Origin: Anderseniella sp.
Lineage (GTDB): Bacteria > Pseudomonadota > Alphaproteobacteria > Rhizobiales > Aestuariivirgaceae
Reading direction: 5' to 3'
Assembly: GCA_013041995.1 (NCBI GenBank)
Contig: JABDRA010000432.1
Coordinates: 1-6,654 of the forward strand
Length of the DNA stretch: 6,654 nt
Part shown: positions 5,208-6,654 of the stretch, in pieces
Layout: the number at the start of each line of letters is the position of its first letter
Position numbering within the stretch: the first letter of the stretch is position 1
Translations under genes and position numbers: made by a program
Notes under the pieces: model-generated
What the model saw: only the letters and a program-made list of their open reading frames with translations
Told to the model about the DNA's origin: nothing
Databases searched by the model: none

Positions 5208-5627
5208 ATGTACTTCAATTCAATTAGTTTGTTGTCAAAGACGGGCGCAGGCAGCTTTGTTGTCGCATTGTCAATTGCGCTTGCCGCGATGTCTGGTCAG
5301 GCCCATGCAGAAGATGGTGTGCGCATTCCCGCCAACCTGTGTAGCTGGGAGATAATGGGCTGGCGTGACCTCAATGGCGCGGAGAGATTGGCCTGGTCAG
5401 GGCTGGGCTGGACCATGCACAACTGGCACCATGCCCGCTCAGAAAATTACCCGGCATCATATCGGAAATCCTGGCCGGAACTCTCAGATACGGAAAAGCT
5501 GCTTGCCGGGAAACTGGGTTTCAATGCGGAGACATGGGATACCGACGAATGTCCCAGCTACTCGGCAGGCGTGCAGGTAGAGCAGGACACTTCGGAGCAG
5601 GCCGGCACAGGCAAGTCGGCAGACTGA
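5208..5627 (+). CDS. Small secreted protein with two tandem W...LG...W repeats
   Basis: This is a 139-residue protein of unknown function. A signal peptide (hydrophobic core 'GSFVVALSIALAAM', 15-28) ends at 'GQAHA|EDG' near residue 34, so it is exported. The mature part is dominated by two 22-residue units that align without gaps: W52 to W73 and W89 to W110. Shared positions are W1, L4, E8, L10, L15, G16 and W22, with conservative pairs Asp/Glu, Asn/Ser, Arg/Lys and Trp/Phe. The general form is W-x-[DE]-L-x3-E-[KR]-L-x4-LG-[FW]-x4-W. I recall similar 'W..L...E..AA..LG[YF]....WD' units in marine bacterial and algal proteins of unknown role. Cys45 and Cys115 flank the repeats and could form one disulfide. 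The C-terminal 20 residues are a polar tail. The ATG is preceded by GGAAGAG (5194-5200). Its stop lies 22 bases from the convergent PPTase stop. Confidence 0.8.
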   Translation: MYFNSISLLSKTGAGSFVVALSIALAAMSGQAHAEDGVRIPANLCSWEIMGWRDLNGAERLAWSGLGWTMHNWHHARSENYPASYRKSWPELSDTEKLLAGKLGFNAETWDTDECPSYSAGVQVEQDTSEQAGTGKSAD

Positions 5628-5649
5628 ATATGCTCCGGCCAACCGCCTA

Positions 5650-6294
5650 CTAGCGGGCAGCGCTGAAACAGTAGGTGGCCCCATGCGCCTCAATGGTTTG
5701 CAGATCAAAGTCCAAAAACCCGTTGGGGCATCGGGCCCGTCCGGCTGGCACGTCAATTTCTATGTCGTGGAAGTCCAAGCCACATCCCAGTCCCGTTGCC
5801 TTTGATACAGCCTCCTTGGCGGTCCACAATTGCAGGAAGGCCGGCCACCTGTCGGCCTCGCCGTGTTGGTGCAGCCATGCCTGCTCGCGATCGGTTAACT
5901 GGTCCACGGTGGGGCTGCTGTCCCGAGCGCCCGTTACCAGTTCCAGATCAATACCAAGCTGGCCCACGGGACTGGTTGCCACGGCAATCAGCCCGTCAGC
6001 GTGGCTTATGCTGAAGTGAAGTTGCGGCAGGCCGGACTTTACTGACGGCTTGCCATGGGCGCCATTCACAAATTGCCACTCAACCGGCTGAACAGCATTT
6101 TCAACTGCAGCAGAAAGGCAGTGCCTTAACAAGGCGCGACCTGCAATGAAGTGGTTGCGGCGCGCCCTGTTTGACATGAGGGCGGCACGTGCATGCTCGG
6201 TCTGGTCAAGGCTATCGGTCCCCAACCGGTGTAAGACATCACGCGGTCGAGCATACGCAACAGTCAGTCCGGTCTCATCCCGTGCGGCGGCCAT
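5650..6294 (-). CDS. 4'-phosphopantetheinyl transferase, Sfp/AcpT superfamily
   Basis: This is a 214-residue cytoplasmic enzyme that moves phosphopantetheine from coenzyme A onto a Ser of carrier-protein domains (ACP or PCP), turning on fatty-acid, polyketide or peptide synthetases. The family marks are clear. There is an N-terminal Arg/His-rich segment 'RARRNHFIAGRALLRHCL' (43-60). Then 'GKPSV...LHFSISHADGLIAVA' (81-106) and 'LGIDLE' (113-118) follow, with the Mg-binding pair Asp116/Glu118. The C-terminal 'FLQLWTAKEAVSKATGLG' (153-170) carries Trp157, Lys160, Glu161 and Lys165. The length is usual for the Sfp type. The ATG start lies 20 bases inside the end of the upstream NRPS-like gene, with only a weak ribosome site, so translation is probably coupled to that gene. 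This pairing suggests that the upstream synthetase's carrier domain is a substrate. It may also serve other carriers in the cell. Confidence 0.92.
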   Translation of the reverse strand: MAAARDETGLTVAYARPRDVLHRLGTDSLDQTEHARAALMSNRARRNHFIAGRALLRHCLSAAVENAVQPVEWQFVNGAHGKPSVKSGLPQLHFSISHADGLIAVATSPVGQLGIDLELVTGARDSSPTVDQLTDREQAWLHQHGEADRWPAFLQLWTAKEAVSKATGLGCGLDFHDIEIDVPAGRARCPNGFLDFDLQTIEAHGATYCFSAAR

Positions 6295-6654
6295 TGAACA
6301 TCTTGCTCGTGCTGACAGGGGTCAGGATCTTGCCGATAATGACCTGTCTTTGGAGTACTTCACGATAATCCTGCGTGGTATCGATTGTTTCAGGATGTGA
6401 TTGCGGTGATGGTCTCCACGGCACAGTCCGACCTTTGCGATCGTTTTCGGCAAGGCGCTTGCGGTCCGGCACAGGCCTTCTTGCTGACCGCTTCTCGGCT
6501 GTGGAAATTGCTCTGGCAGCCGCAGGGGCCAGGCTTGCCGGGTTGCCTTGCCATGTCTGGCCGGCCGGGACGCTTTCACCCTTCATCAGGAAGGCATTCG
6601 GGCCCAGGGTTGAGCGGTCTCCCATCACAACGCCGTAATGCACAAAGGCATCTG
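6275..6654 (-). CDS. C-terminal end of a Pls/PosA-type NRPS-like protein (N-terminus outside the window)
   Basis: The frame is open from the right edge and gives the last 125 residues before TGA at 6275-6277. The first 40 read 'YGVVMGDRSTLGPNAFLMKGES' then 'VPAGQTWQGNPASL'. This is the closing turn of a left-handed beta-helix (hexapeptide-repeat) acyltransferase-like module. The combination 'GDR..LG...FLMKGE.VP....W.GNPA' is what I remember from the terminal region of Pls/PosA NRPS-like proteins, large membrane proteins with an adenylation and a carrier domain. The overlap with a phosphopantetheinyl transferase supports this reading. After the helix end comes an unusually long polar tail of about 84 residues, rich in Arg, Pro and Ser. 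It could be a natural extension or the result of a frameshift after the GNPA motif. A separate hexapeptide acetyltransferase is the main alternative. Adenylation and carrier domains cannot be checked here. Confidence 0.65.
   Translation of the reverse strand, partial: DAFVHYGVVMGDRSTLGPNAFLMKGESVPAGQTWQGNPASLAPAAARAISTAEKRSARRPVPDRKRLAENDRKGRTVPWRPSPQSHPETIDTTQDYREVLQRQVIIGKILTPVSTSKMFNGRRTG

Noticed and set aside
5643..5656. CCGC/GCGG hairpin between the repeat-protein and PPTase stops as a two-way terminator
   Set aside because: The stem is only four base pairs and there is no T-run on either side.

Overview
The window looks like chromosomal DNA of an alphaproteobacterium, most likely in or near the Hyphomicrobiales (Rhizobiales) and perhaps marine. 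This placement is inference. It rests on moderately high GC content, a type-II (RibH2-like) lumazine synthase behind an FMN riboswitch, an ACT/DUF2241 protein, and an outer-membrane barrel carrying a tail-fibre-type S74 domain. There are no insertion-sequence ends, integrases, tRNA or rRNA genes, or CRISPR arrays.

Layout, left to right. (1) The start of an ACT-domain (DUF2241-type) gene on the minus strand runs off the left edge. (2) A gene-free stretch of about 426 bases follows. It holds a perfect 14-bp palindrome and a GC-rich leader hairpin, and leads into a plus-strand GNAT acetyltransferase of the AAC(3)-I aminoglycoside 3-N-acetyltransferase type. (3) A complete FMN riboswitch (about 1306-1448) comes next, then a helix able to bury the Shine-Dalgarno sequence, then ribH. 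In this sequence ribH is broken by a single-base frameshift: the remaining 41 codons are perfectly recognisable in the -1 frame. (4) A strong minus-strand Rho-independent terminator precedes a minus-strand gene for a predicted outer-membrane beta-barrel. Its C-terminus is an S74 self-cleaving chaperone domain with the Ser/Lys dyad intact. (5) Divergent from it is a small single-domain VOC (glyoxalase/dioxygenase-fold) protein. Convergent with that is an exported alpha/beta hydrolase with a Ser-Asp-His triad. (6) After a second regulatory gap of about 312 bases comes a small secreted protein made mainly of two ungapped copies of a 22-residue Trp/Leu-Gly/Trp motif. (7) At the right edge, on the minus strand, the 3' end of what looks like a Pls/PosA-type nonribosomal peptide synthetase-like protein overlaps the start of an Sfp-type phosphopantetheinyl transferase. 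That enzyme would be the natural activator of the synthetase's carrier domain.

How the parts relate. Most of the window is single-gene units in alternating orientation with their own control regions. The two clear functional linkages are FMN sensing with ribH (riboflavin supply) and the overlapping NRPS-like/PPTase pair (secondary metabolism). Three points deserve most attention: the S74 domain on a bacterial outer-membrane barrel, the riboswitch-controlled but frameshifted ribH, and the tandem W...LG...W repeat protein. I found no convincing evidence for a wholly new multi-gene system.
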